The notes below the pieces were generated by a model, which was not told the origin of the DNA, made no database searches, and was given only the letters and a program-made list of their open reading frames with translations. Below, in pieces: positions 17,220 through 25,614 of a DNA stretch of 41,871 bases (positions within the stretch are counted from its first letter, which is position 1; every line of letters begins with the position of its first letter). Position numbers and translations under genes: made by a program. The stretch is from assembly GCA_013001575.1 (NCBI GenBank), contig JABDMI010000116.1, forward strand, positions 1 through 41,871. The letters are read 5' to 3'. The stretch is from Gammaproteobacteria bacterium. Its GTDB lineage: Bacteria > Pseudomonadota > Gammaproteobacteria > Steroidobacterales > JABDMI01.

Positions 17220-18125
17220 ATGGCGATAAGCTTTGGATTCGGCGAGTTTTGTGCCACGGCGTGTTCTATTGCCTGGGCACTGAGTGTAGTGCTGTTTCGC
17301 CGCAGTGGTGAAAGCATGCCGGCTTTCGAGCTAAATTTTGTTAAAAACATTATTGCTGCATTATTGTTACTGGCCACAGTGGTGGTTATTGAACTGTTTC
17401 AAGACGGTGCAGGGTTACCGTCTTTTTCCCGATGGGATATGTTTTTAACCTTTGTGTCTGGCCTGATCGGGCTCGCCATTGCCGACACCTGGTATTTTAA
17501 AGGCTTGCAGTATCTGGGCGCGGCTCGCATGGGAATTGTGGCGACTATTTACAGTCCATCGGTGATTTCCTTATCCGCTTTATTTCTGGGCGAGTCTTTG
17601 CAAGGCTGGCAATATCTGGGTTTTGTTTTGGTCTTACTCGGATTGCTCATGGTTGCATGGCGCCAGAATAAACAAGACATAGATCCTGCGGATCTACGCA
17701 AAGGTCTGTTTTTTGGTGGCACGGCAGTCATATTAACCGCAGCGGGGGTCTTGATGGTTACCGGGGTGATGGACCGTCAACCGTTTTTCTGGACCGCCTT
17801 GTTACGCATGCTGGCAGGTTTGGCGGGCATGTGCATTTTCATGAGTGTGCGCAAAGAGTGGCCGTTGTTCAGACAAAACCTCAAAGGCAATCATCCCTGG
17901 AAAACGATTGTATTGGCCAGTTTCCTGGGCGGTTATTTATCCATGGCGCTGTGGTTGACGGGATACAAACTGATCAACCCGGCCGTTGCATCGATATTGA
18001 ATGAAACCTCGTCCGTGTTTATTGTGTTCTTTGCCTGGTTGGTCCTGAAAGAGCACATTTCCAGACAAAAGATCCTGGGTCTCTTGCTCACCTTGAGCGG
18101 GGTGATGGTTGTGTTGATGGGTTAA
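17220..18125 (+). CDS. DMT-superfamily (EamA) transporter
   Basis: A 301-residue inner-membrane protein with ten predicted helices in two EamA repeats. The first starts with 'FGEFCATACSIAWALSVVLFRRSGESMPAFELNFVKN' and the second near residue 155 ('KGLFFGGTAVILTAAGVLMVTGV'), with a terminal 'ILGLLLTLSGVMVVLMG' helix. The motifs 'IADTWYFKGLQYLGAARMGI' and 'NPAVASILNETSSVF' match typical EamA exporters. The substrate is unknown. It is different in sequence from the transporter at 1145. Its stop codon overlaps the rluA start by one base (TAATG), so the two genes are translationally coupled. Confidence 0.92.
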   Translation: MAISFGFGEFCATACSIAWALSVVLFRRSGESMPAFELNFVKNIIAALLLLATVVVIELFQDGAGLPSFSRWDMFLTFVSGLIGLAIADTWYFKGLQYLGAARMGIVATIYSPSVISLSALFLGESLQGWQYLGFVLVLLGLLMVAWRQNKQDIDPADLRKGLFFGGTAVILTAAGVLMVTGVMDRQPFFWTALLRMLAGLAGMCIFMSVRKEWPLFRQNLKGNHPWKTIVLASFLGGYLSMALWLTGYKLINPAVASILNETSSVFIVFFAWLVLKEHISRQKILGLLLTLSGVMVVLMG

Positions 18126-18802
18126 TGAAAATGCCTGAGACTCATAAATCCAAGAATTACATTGTTCCGCCTTGCGCAGAGCAGGTCGAAATACTGCTCG
18201 AAGGCGAGAGCTTCCTGTTGGTGAATAAACCGCGTCCCCTATTGTCGGTTCCTGGTAGACATCCATTGAACAAAGATTGTTTGATCACACGGCTACAGAA
18301 GCAGTACCCGACTGCACGCATTGTGCATCGACTGGATATGAACACCTCGGGCATCATGGTAATTGCTTTAAATACGGACAGTCATCGCCACCTGAGTATG
18401 CAGTTTGAACAACGCAACACCTACAAAGAATACGTTGCTGTGGTTTACGGCGTAGTAGAAGAAGATACGGGTTCGATCGAACTACCCTTGATCTGCGACT
18501 GGCCAAACCGTCCCAAACAAATGGTTGATCACCAGGTGGGCAAGCCGGCTTTAACGCATTTCGAGGTATTGCACAGGGGCGAGGATCAAACACGCCTGTT
18601 GTTCAAACCGCTAACCGGACGATCTCACCAGCTCCGTGTACATGCGGCAGAGATCGGTCATCCGATTTTGGGTTGTCGTTTGTATGCGCACCCAAAAGCC
18701 TTGGCGATGTCGCAGCGTTTGATGTTGCATGCCAGCAAACTGGAATTTGATCACCCGCTTAGCAATGAGCGGGTTAAGGGATTTTGTGAAGTGCCTTTCT
18801 AG
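18125..18802 (+). CDS. rluA: Dual-specificity RNA pseudouridine synthase RluA
   Basis: A 225-residue pseudouridine synthase with the catalytic Asp71 in 'IVHRLDMNTSGIMVIA', preceded by 'FLLVNKPRPLLSVPGR' and followed by 'GRSHQLRVHAAEIGHPILGC'. The short length with no S4 domain, and the overall pattern, match RluA, which modifies U746 of 23S rRNA and U32 of several tRNAs. It has a one-base overlap with the upstream transporter. It converges with the alkaline phosphatase gene 35 bases away. Confidence 0.93.
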   Translation: MKMPETHKSKNYIVPPCAEQVEILLEGESFLLVNKPRPLLSVPGRHPLNKDCLITRLQKQYPTARIVHRLDMNTSGIMVIALNTDSHRHLSMQFEQRNTYKEYVAVVYGVVEEDTGSIELPLICDWPNRPKQMVDHQVGKPALTHFEVLHRGEDQTRLLFKPLTGRSHQLRVHAAEIGHPILGCRLYAHPKALAMSQRLMLHASKLEFDHPLSNERVKGFCEVPF

Positions 18803-18837
18803 CATGATTATTGCTGGCCAAATTTATTGGGGCAATA

Positions 18838-20487
18838 TTATTCAGCAGGCTCGAGGCGCAAGGCGTGTTGCATCACATGAAAAATATAATTCTGCTCATA
18901 CACCCCGGTAAGTAAATGCGCTGCCGGGCCCTTGGCATACACGCCGACATCGGTGCCGGAATGGGTTTCAGAGCGAGTTGGTATACCCGATTCTTGTAAA
19001 TAGTTCTTGTCTTCGGTATCGACTTCGCTCAGATCCGGTCTGCCGTTTGTAATGCCCTGAATAGTATTTGGATAATGCGGATAGCTTTTGCTGCCCTCGG
19101 GTTGTGTGTCACTGGCACCAATATGTCCCGGGCCATTGAGATAACCCAGGGTGGTATAGGGTTTACCACTGGCATCGCGATCCAGGGTCATGCCGTCAAC
19201 CGTCAGGGCGCTGCTGACCTTGCCCAGGATCGGGTTACCGCGTTTCGGGTATCCGGCAAATTCCATCACATGGCCATGATCCGCAGTCACCACGATCAAA
19301 GTATCTTCATCATTGGTCAACTCATCGGCCATTTTCACGGCATCGGCAAAGGCGACGGCATCATGCAGGGCGCGGTAAGCATTTGCCGCATGATGGGCGT
19401 GATCAATGCGGCCGCCTTCAACCAGCAGAAAAAAACCGTCTTCCGAGCTGAGATGCTTGATCGCAAAGCCGGTCATGTCGGCAATCGACGGTTCTCCACT
19501 GGCGTCTTCCCCGCGATCGGCCTCGTATTGCATATGGCTGGGTTCAAACAAACCCAGGATCTGCGAGTAAGCATGTTTGGAGAGCGCAAGCGCATTAAAG
19601 TCTTGTAGATTCCAGACATATTTCCGGCTTGGCGTTTGTGCTTGCCATGTTTGTATCAGGTTTTTGCCGTCACGCCGGTAACCGTTTTTGTCGGCATATT
19701 CCGGGTCTGGTGTGCTGACCGGCAAAAAGGCTGCGCGTCCGCCACCCAAGACTACTTCGATTCCGTCTCCCTTATCAAAATCCACCAGTTGGGAGGCGAT
19801 ATCCTTGCATCCCTGCGGCGCCTGGGCTTCCCAGTCGCGGTGTGCCACATGCGCAAAGGCCGAGGCCGGTGTGGCGTGTGTGATACGGGTAGTTGCAATG
19901 ACGCCGGTCTTGTATCCGGCCTGTTCGGCAAGTTCGAGCAAGGATGGTGCAATCGCAGCTTGGCTACCTGCGCATTCACCACGCACCACCTTATCGTTCA
20001 TACCCACCACACTGATCTTGGTTTTAATACCGCTCAGCATGGCGGTTGCGGTGCCGGCCGAATCCGGAGTTTGGCTATCGGTGTTGTAGGTTTTGCTCAG
20101 GCCGGTATAGGGAAAATGTTCAAAACTCAAAAAATTCTCTTCCCCGCTTTCACCACGCAATTGCCCGTCAAGGATACGCGCGGCAGTGACTGTTGCCACA
20201 CTCAGACCATCGCCAATGAATAGGATCACATTTTTTGCAGGGCGTTGATTCAGCGGTTGCTGCAATTTTTCTTGTAACAGGCTTTGTCCCTGGGCATACC
20301 AGTCATCCGGATGCTCAATTGTGCTCACGGGCAGTTGCTCAACTTGCTTGACAGGTTCCTCGGAGCTTGCCTGCTGAACTTTATCGGAGCGACTACACGC
20401 CGCAAGCGTGATCAGAATTGCAATACAGCAGATACCAAGGGATCGCTTTAATGCAGGCTTGGTCTGTGAAGATTTAGTCTGATCCAA
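18838..20487 (-). CDS. Alkaline phosphatase, lipoprotein form
   Basis: A 549-residue phosphomonoesterase with an N-terminal lipoprotein signal (lipobox LAAC, Cys31). The start is a TTG at 20487 with GGAG seven bases upstream; no ATG fits. The family features are Asp93 in 'FIGDGLSV', the phosphorylated serine Ser143 in 'TPDSAGTATAMLSG', metal ligands in 'EGGRIDHAHH' and 'TADHGH', and a His in 'TETHSGTDV'-type context (here 'RSETHSGTDVG'). It releases phosphate in the periplasm or at the outer membrane. The first 14 bases overlap the end of the M49 peptidase gene, so translation is coupled. No pho-box was identified. Confidence 0.93.
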   Translation of the reverse strand: MDQTKSSQTKPALKRSLGICCIAILITLAACSRSDKVQQASSEEPVKQVEQLPVSTIEHPDDWYAQGQSLLQEKLQQPLNQRPAKNVILFIGDGLSVATVTAARILDGQLRGESGEENFLSFEHFPYTGLSKTYNTDSQTPDSAGTATAMLSGIKTKISVVGMNDKVVRGECAGSQAAIAPSLLELAEQAGYKTGVIATTRITHATPASAFAHVAHRDWEAQAPQGCKDIASQLVDFDKGDGIEVVLGGGRAAFLPVSTPDPEYADKNGYRRDGKNLIQTWQAQTPSRKYVWNLQDFNALALSKHAYSQILGLFEPSHMQYEADRGEDASGEPSIADMTGFAIKHLSSEDGFFLLVEGGRIDHAHHAANAYRALHDAVAFADAVKMADELTNDEDTLIVVTADHGHVMEFAGYPKRGNPILGKVSSALTVDGMTLDRDASGKPYTTLGYLNGPGHIGASDTQPEGSKSYPHYPNTIQGITNGRPDLSEVDTEDKNYLQESGIPTRSETHSGTDVGVYAKGPAAHLLTGVYEQNYIFHVMQHALRLEPAE

Positions 20488-22312
20488 GTTCTTTCTCCAG
20501 ATTTTCCAATTCGGTGAAACGTACCCGGCGATATTGGAACCGGCTTGCGGCTTTCATGTTATTGGCCAGCACCTGATGCAGCTCGGAATCCCAATAGCCC
20601 CAGCGTTCGATCATGGCCTTGGCTTCATTCTTTTTGCCACTGGCCTGGATGCCTAACACTTCTTCCAGCATGCTGGCGACCACAGCAGGAAATTTTTCGT
20701 AATCAATATGAATTTTTTCCATTTCAGGATCAAAGCTGATCACCTCGTTTTCTAATAAATAATTAAATTGCATCAATTGCATGGTGCCATAGGCCTGGTC
20801 CCTGCGTGGTTTGTTGGTTCTGAGTACGCGTAATATTCCGCCGGCCTGAATTTGTTTAAAGGTCTCGGCGCCGAGTTCTTCTTTTTCCAATAATTCTTTC
20901 GCCGTGAACAGGGAAACCAGGTCCGCTTTCATTTCTTCAAAATGATCGGCGACTTCTTCGAGTGCAGCGTCCAGATCACCACCGGACTCGGTTTCGTCGA
21001 CTCCCAGATAATGACCCACTTCATGCCACAAGGTGCGCTGGAATTGTCCATCCATGCTTAAATCAGCGGCAAATTCAGGCTCTACTGCCGCGGCAAAGCG
21101 TGCCTGGGCATTGGCGAACAGCACCGGATTGGTCATGATGTTATGGCGTAGCATGATAGTACGACCATACTTACGTGATTGTTCCGCTTCATTGGGCAAT
21201 ATGGTGGCGGTATTGGCACCACGTGACTGGCCAAAGTCAGCGATCACGTCGTACACTCCGAGTGACAAGTTTTCGTTAATACGCCGCGGAAATTGATAAG
21301 GCAAGGCGTCGTGTACTGCTTGTAAATTTCGCAAACCGCTGGCGAGTTTTTCACTGGCCTCTTTGTTTCGTAACAGCACATTCAAACTGAAATAACTTTT
21401 CACGCCAAACAAGGTGTCGTCGTAAGTTTCGTAACTGCCGATCTGACCATTGAGTTGATTAAAACGGCCAGTGACCCAGGATGCGTCACCGGCTTCATAA
21501 TCATCACGCAGCAGATCAAAACTGCGTTGGCGTAAATATCCGGCAAATTCGCGGTCTTCATTCTCCATCCAGTCGGCCGCATTATTCAGGTGTTTGTGGA
21601 TCTGCATGATCTCATTCATGTAATGCACGGAATAGGGCAAGCCGTAGTAACCCTCATTGGGATGTTCACTTTGGATCTTGAGCAGACGGTCTTTAAGCCC
21701 CGGGTGCAAACTGTCGAGGAGTAAATTGTTATTGAGTTTGGCGATGTCTTCGGTGAGATTGGTCGGGGTAACTTTGCGTACCACTGAACGCAAATGCATA
21801 ATGCTGCGACGCAGATCCGGATTGCCGGACAAATATTTTTCCAGCGCTTCTTTATCCACGCCCCAGGGGTAGACATTGCCACCGGCTTGTTCGGGTTCGA
21901 CCGGCAAAAAAGCCACACGCTCGTTTTCAAGGTTTGTGGCGATCGGCCCCTTGAACTGATAATACAAATTGAGCAGATTGGCGGTTTCCACCGGTTCGCC
22001 GAGTTCTTTGTGTAATTTATTCAATTCATCACGCGCACTCAAGGCCTGCGGGTGGCGGGATAATTCATACAAGTCATTAAATATAATCCCGGCCAGCATC
22101 AGTTCACGTACGGCTTCACGTTCCTGGGCTTTTAAGGCGCTGAGGTCGGGCGACAAGATGATCTCGGCACTGCGTTCCAGTACTGCACTACTTTGTTCCA
22201 CCGACCAATAGCCTGTCGGGAGTTTAATGGAGTCGGAGTCCCCCTTTCCCTGATATAAAAAATACACGCCAATTAGAACTACGGGGACCACAATAAGAAC
22301 AAGTTTTTTCAT
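20474..22312 (-). CDS. DPP III-like (M49) zinc metallopeptidase, membrane-anchored
   Basis: About 612 residues from the ATG at 22312; an upstream ATG at 22330 adds six residues. An N-terminal hydrophobic segment ('KKLVLIVVPVVLIGVYFLY') gives a signal anchor. The zinc motif is HEVGH (about residues 430–434), with the third ligand likely Glu in 'FEEMKADLVSLF' (about 459–460), the arrangement of M49 dipeptidyl peptidases III. Most DPP III enzymes carry the six-residue HEXXGH; this copy has the five-residue HEXXH. The N-terminal region is the typical helical 'lobe'. It probably removes dipeptides from peptides in the periplasm. It is the first gene of a two-gene unit with alkaline phosphatase. 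Confidence 0.85.
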   Translation of the reverse strand: MKKLVLIVVPVVLIGVYFLYQGKGDSDSIKLPTGYWSVEQSSAVLERSAEIILSPDLSALKAQEREAVRELMLAGIIFNDLYELSRHPQALSARDELNKLHKELGEPVETANLLNLYYQFKGPIATNLENERVAFLPVEPEQAGGNVYPWGVDKEALEKYLSGNPDLRRSIMHLRSVVRKVTPTNLTEDIAKLNNNLLLDSLHPGLKDRLLKIQSEHPNEGYYGLPYSVHYMNEIMQIHKHLNNAADWMENEDREFAGYLRQRSFDLLRDDYEAGDASWVTGRFNQLNGQIGSYETYDDTLFGVKSYFSLNVLLRNKEASEKLASGLRNLQAVHDALPYQFPRRINENLSLGVYDVIADFGQSRGANTATILPNEAEQSRKYGRTIMLRHNIMTNPVLFANAQARFAAAVEPEFAADLSMDGQFQRTLWHEVGHYLGVDETESGGDLDAALEEVADHFEEMKADLVSLFTAKELLEKEELGAETFKQIQAGGILRVLRTNKPRRDQAYGTMQLMQFNYLLENEVISFDPEMEKIHIDYEKFPAVVASMLEEVLGIQASGKKNEAKAMIERWGYWDSELHQVLANNMKAASRFQYRRVRFTELENLEKELGSD

Positions 22313-22415
22313 AAGGCCGAATTTACGCAATGGTGATTTTAAAAACAGTCATTGTACGCCGTGCAAGCAATTACTTTTAGAATACTTTTGTAAATAATTT
22401 TTGCTTGAATTGTGT

Positions 22416-23102
22416 TTACACAGTGGCTTCACAGCAACCATCAAAGGCGGTCCATTTACAACTGTATACCGCCAGTGCCGCGCCGATCATTGGCGCAATG
22501 GAATAAAGCCAGAGTTGTGACCAATCCAGAGCGACCAATGCCGGTCCTATACTGCGTGCCGGGTTCATGCTTGCATTAGTGAGTGGTCCGGCAAAGGCTG
22601 CGGCCAAGGCTACTGTTGCACCTATGGCCAGACCCGCCATCATGCCCGTTTCTTTTGCCCCAGTTGCTACTCGCAAGATCACGAACATCAAAAAGAAGGT
22701 AATGATGATTTCGAGTACACACCCTTGCCAAACTCCAATCGAAGACCGGGTTACACCAAAGTTAATATCGTTGGCTGCAAAATCGCTTAACAGGAAGCGT
22801 AATAAAACAACAGCAAATACTGATGCTGTGATCTGAACCACGCTGTAAATTACAAATTCTTTTGCCGGAAAACGCCGCGATAGAAAAAACCCGAAACTCA
22901 CCGCAGGATTAAAATGTGCACCCGAGATATCGCCTACGGCATAGATCATAACCATGACCACCAAACCAAAGACCAGGGCAATCCCCATATTGCCCAGACC
23001 GCCAAAAAGCTGGTCGGCAACAATTGCGCCAACACCACAAAAGACCAGGGCAAAGGTTCCGATAAATTCGGAAAATAGACGATCACTGAGTGGTGCTTGC
23101 AT
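22416..23102 (-). CDS. Aquaporin/MIP-family channel
   Basis: A 228-residue six-helix channel with both NPA boxes (Asn-Pro-Ala at 65–67 in 'GAHFNPAVS' and at 180–182 in 'ASMNPARS'). Alignment by eye to AqpZ gives selectivity-filter residues Phe45, Ala168, Ala177 and Arg183. The His of water-specific aquaporins is Ala, which should widen the pore. This predicts passage of small solutes as well as water, such as glycerol, metalloid acids or H2S. No arsenic or glycerol genes are adjacent. The C-terminus has two adjacent cysteines ('GCCEATV'). Confidence 0.92.
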   Translation of the reverse strand: MQAPLSDRLFSEFIGTFALVFCGVGAIVADQLFGGLGNMGIALVFGLVVMVMIYAVGDISGAHFNPAVSFGFFLSRRFPAKEFVIYSVVQITASVFAVVLLRFLLSDFAANDINFGVTRSSIGVWQGCVLEIIITFFLMFVILRVATGAKETGMMAGLAIGATVALAAAFAGPLTNASMNPARSIGPALVALDWSQLWLYSIAPMIGAALAVYSCKWTAFDGCCEATV

Positions 23103-23140
23103 GTTTTTTGGTGTCCAAAAGTGTTTTTTCAGGCAGGCTA

Positions 23141-23187
23141 TATTGTACGGTAAGCAGACAGAAAGTTTTATTGCATCCAGTACAATA
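23141..23187. promoter_or_regulatory. Inverted repeat TATTGTAC/GTACAATA upstream of uvrD
   Basis: TATTGTAC (23141–23148) and GTACAATA (23180–23187) form perfect 8-bp arms, 31 bases apart, extended by GGCTA/TAGCC apart from a two-base slip. They lie between the divergent aquaporin and uvrD genes. The right arm includes the TACAAT box that ends six bases before the uvrD ATG. It could be a regulator-binding pair or two facing -10 elements. It does not match the LexA consensus. Confidence 0.35.
23181..23186 (+). promoter_or_regulatory. Putative -10 box of uvrD, directly before the start codon
   Basis: TACAAT is followed by AGCCGA and then the ATG at 23193. There is no Shine-Dalgarno sequence. 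The spacing predicts a transcript starting at or next to the ATG. The same layout is seen at queD and dapF. Confidence 0.4.
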
Positions 23188-23192
23188 GCCGA

Positions 23193-25397
23193 ATGGATGT
23201 TTCAGCAATTCTCGACGACCTTAATGATGCACAACGCCAGGCGGTAACGGCCGCAGACCAGCCTATGTTGGTATTGGCAGGGGCGGGCAGTGGCAAAACC
23301 CGGGTCTTGGTGCATCGTATCGCCTGGTTGGTGCAGGTTGAGGGCGTGAATCTGCATAACATTCTGGCCGTGACCTTTACCAACAAAGCGGCGGCCGAAA
23401 TGCGCGGACGGGTTGAGGGCATGTTGCAAGTGCCTGCCGCACCGCTCTGGATAGGCACTTTTCACGGCTTGGCACATCGCTTATTACGTCGGCATTGGCG
23501 CGAAGCGGAATTGCTGCAGTCTTTCCAGATCATGGACGCTGATGATCAAAAGCGCATGATGAAACGGGTCTTGCGTGAAATGGATCTCGACGAAGGCGCC
23601 TGGCCACCGCGCGAGATGTGCTGGTGGGTGAACAAGAAAAAAGAAGAGGGTATACGACCGCAGCATTGTCAGGCGGGCGAGAATGAACTGGAGTCTATCC
23701 GGATCCGTATTTACACCGCCTATGAAGCCATGTGCGCACGCACCGGGTTGATCGACTTTGCCGAATTATTATTACGTGCGCATGAACTTTGGTTAAACAA
23801 TCCACATTTGCTGGCCCATTACCAGCGACGTTTTGCCCATGTGCTGGTCGATGAGTTTCAAGACACCAACACCATCCAATACGCCTGGTTGCGACTATTG
23901 ATCGGTGACAAGGGCATACCATTTGTGGTCGGCGATGACGATCAGTCGATTTATCGTTGGCGCGGTGCCAAGGTTGAACATTTGCAGCGCCTTGCACAGC
24001 ACTATCCGGCTTTGCAAACCATACGTCTGGAACAAAATTATCGTTCCACCGGTAACATCCTGAAAGCCGCCAATGCGGTTATTGACAACAACACCGATCG
24101 CCTCGGCAAAGAACTCTGGACCGATGGCCACGATGGCGACTTGATCCAGCTGTATTCTGCCTACAATGAACGTGAAGAAGCGGAGTTTGTGATTAACTGC
24201 ATTCGCCAATGGCAGAACGAAGGCAACTTACGCAAAGATTGCGCCATCCTGTATCGCTCGAATGCGCAATCGCGGGTGTTTGAAGAAATGCTCATACAGG
24301 CGGGCATTCCGTATCGTGTTTACGGGGGCTTGCGCTTTTTCGAACGCGCCGAGATCAAAGACGCCTTGGCGTATTTGCGTTTGTGTTCTAACCCGCACGA
24401 TGATGCGGCCTTTGAACGCGTGGTCAATACTCCGACCCGCGGAATTGGTGCGCGTTCGGTCGAACAGATCCGCGCTTACGCCCGGGCCAACGCCTGTTCA
24501 ATGTGGCGTGCTGCCGGTGCCTGTGTGTCGGATGAAATGGACTTTCCACGGCGTTCTGCCAATGCTTTGAACGCTTTCCTGATCATGCTCGATCACATGA
24601 GCAAAGCCATCGAAGATCTCGATCTGGGTGAACAGGTTGAACACGTGGTGCACACCAGCGGCATTATCGAACATTACAAAAAAGAAAAAGGCGAACGCGG
24701 TGAAGCGCGTCTGGAAAACCTGGATGAACTGATCTCGGCGGCCAGTGGTTTTGATCCTGACGACATGGCGCACGCTTTGCAAAATGACGAGGATGAATTT
24801 TCTGAAGAAATGTCGCCATTGGTGTCGTTTTTGGCGCACGCCGCCCTGGAAGCCGGCGAGGGCCAGGCCGATGCCTGGGAAGACTGTGTGCAACTGATGA
24901 CCTTGCATTCCGCCAAAGGGCTGGAATTTCCATTGGTGTTTTTATGTGGCATGGAAGATGGGCTTTTTCCGCACCAGCGCTCGATCAATGATGCCGCCGG
25001 GCTCGAGGAAGAGCGTCGCCTGTGTTACGTGGGCATGACCCGGGCTATGGAGCATTTGTATCTGCTACACGCCGAACGGCGCCGTTTGTACGGCCACGAC
25101 AGCTACGGTCAAGCCTCGCGCTTTTTGGCGGAAATCCCCAAAGAACTGGTGAATGATATTCGTCCTAAAGTGTCGGTGGCGCGCCCGGTCATGCCAGCAG
25201 CACGGGCAGGCTTACGCATCAGAGAACCGGCACCGTCAGGATTAAAACTGGGTCAATCGGTCATGCATAAGAAATTTGGCCCCGGCGTGGTCATGAATTA
25301 CGAAGGTCAGGGCAGTCATGCCAGGGTGCAGGTGAATTTTCAAGACGTGGGCGCGAAATGGCTGGTCTTGGCCTATGCCAATTTGCAAGTTGTGTAA
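23193..25397 (+). CDS. uvrD: DNA helicase II, UvrD
   Basis: A 734-residue SF1A helicase acting 3'-5' in nucleotide excision and mismatch repair. It starts with 'MDVSAILDDLNDAQRQAV', like E. coli UvrD. It carries Walker A (LAGAGSGKT), motif Ia (AVTFTNKAAAEM), 'GTFHGLAHRLLRRHW', motif II (VDEFQDTN), motif III (GDDDQSIYRWRGA), motif IV (LEQNYRSTGNIL), motif V (MTLHSAKGLEF) and motif VI (CYVGMTRAMEHLYLL). The C-terminal Tudor-like RNA-polymerase-binding tail ('GPGVVMNYEGQGSHARVQVNF') is present, so the protein is complete. It is monocistronic. Confidence 0.98.
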   Translation: MDVSAILDDLNDAQRQAVTAADQPMLVLAGAGSGKTRVLVHRIAWLVQVEGVNLHNILAVTFTNKAAAEMRGRVEGMLQVPAAPLWIGTFHGLAHRLLRRHWREAELLQSFQIMDADDQKRMMKRVLREMDLDEGAWPPREMCWWVNKKKEEGIRPQHCQAGENELESIRIRIYTAYEAMCARTGLIDFAELLLRAHELWLNNPHLLAHYQRRFAHVLVDEFQDTNTIQYAWLRLLIGDKGIPFVVGDDDQSIYRWRGAKVEHLQRLAQHYPALQTIRLEQNYRSTGNILKAANAVIDNNTDRLGKELWTDGHDGDLIQLYSAYNEREEAEFVINCIRQWQNEGNLRKDCAILYRSNAQSRVFEEMLIQAGIPYRVYGGLRFFERAEIKDALAYLRLCSNPHDDAAFERVVNTPTRGIGARSVEQIRAYARANACSMWRAAGACVSDEMDFPRRSANALNAFLIMLDHMSKAIEDLDLGEQVEHVVHTSGIIEHYKKEKGERGEARLENLDELISAASGFDPDDMAHALQNDEDEFSEEMSPLVSFLAHAALEAGEGQADAWEDCVQLMTLHSAKGLEFPLVFLCGMEDGLFPHQRSINDAAGLEEERRLCYVGMTRAMEHLYLLHAERRRLYGHDSYGQASRFLAEIPKELVNDIRPKVSVARPVMPAARAGLRIREPAPSGLKLGQSVMHKKFGPGVVMNYEGQGSHARVQVNFQDVGAKWLVLAYANLQVV

Positions 25398-25614
25398 GTA
25401 TTCCGATTTCCACGTATGCGCACCATTTTTTTGCCTATTTTGCAAGACATTTAATTAGCGGAAATTGCCGGTAAATCCTTGCAAGCCCGCATTATTAGGC
25501 GTAATGTGCTTATCTTGACGTGCAGCAAAAAAATAATATTCGGATTCGCAACAAGCAATAACGCATAAGTAATAAGCATAAGAATTTGTCAGATCTCGCG
25601 ACGCATATCTCCCT

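Noticed and set aside
18803-18837. Bidirectional terminator between rluA and alkaline phosphatase
   Set aside because: The only hairpin (TTGC...GCAA with mismatches) is weak and lacks a proper T-tail on either strand.
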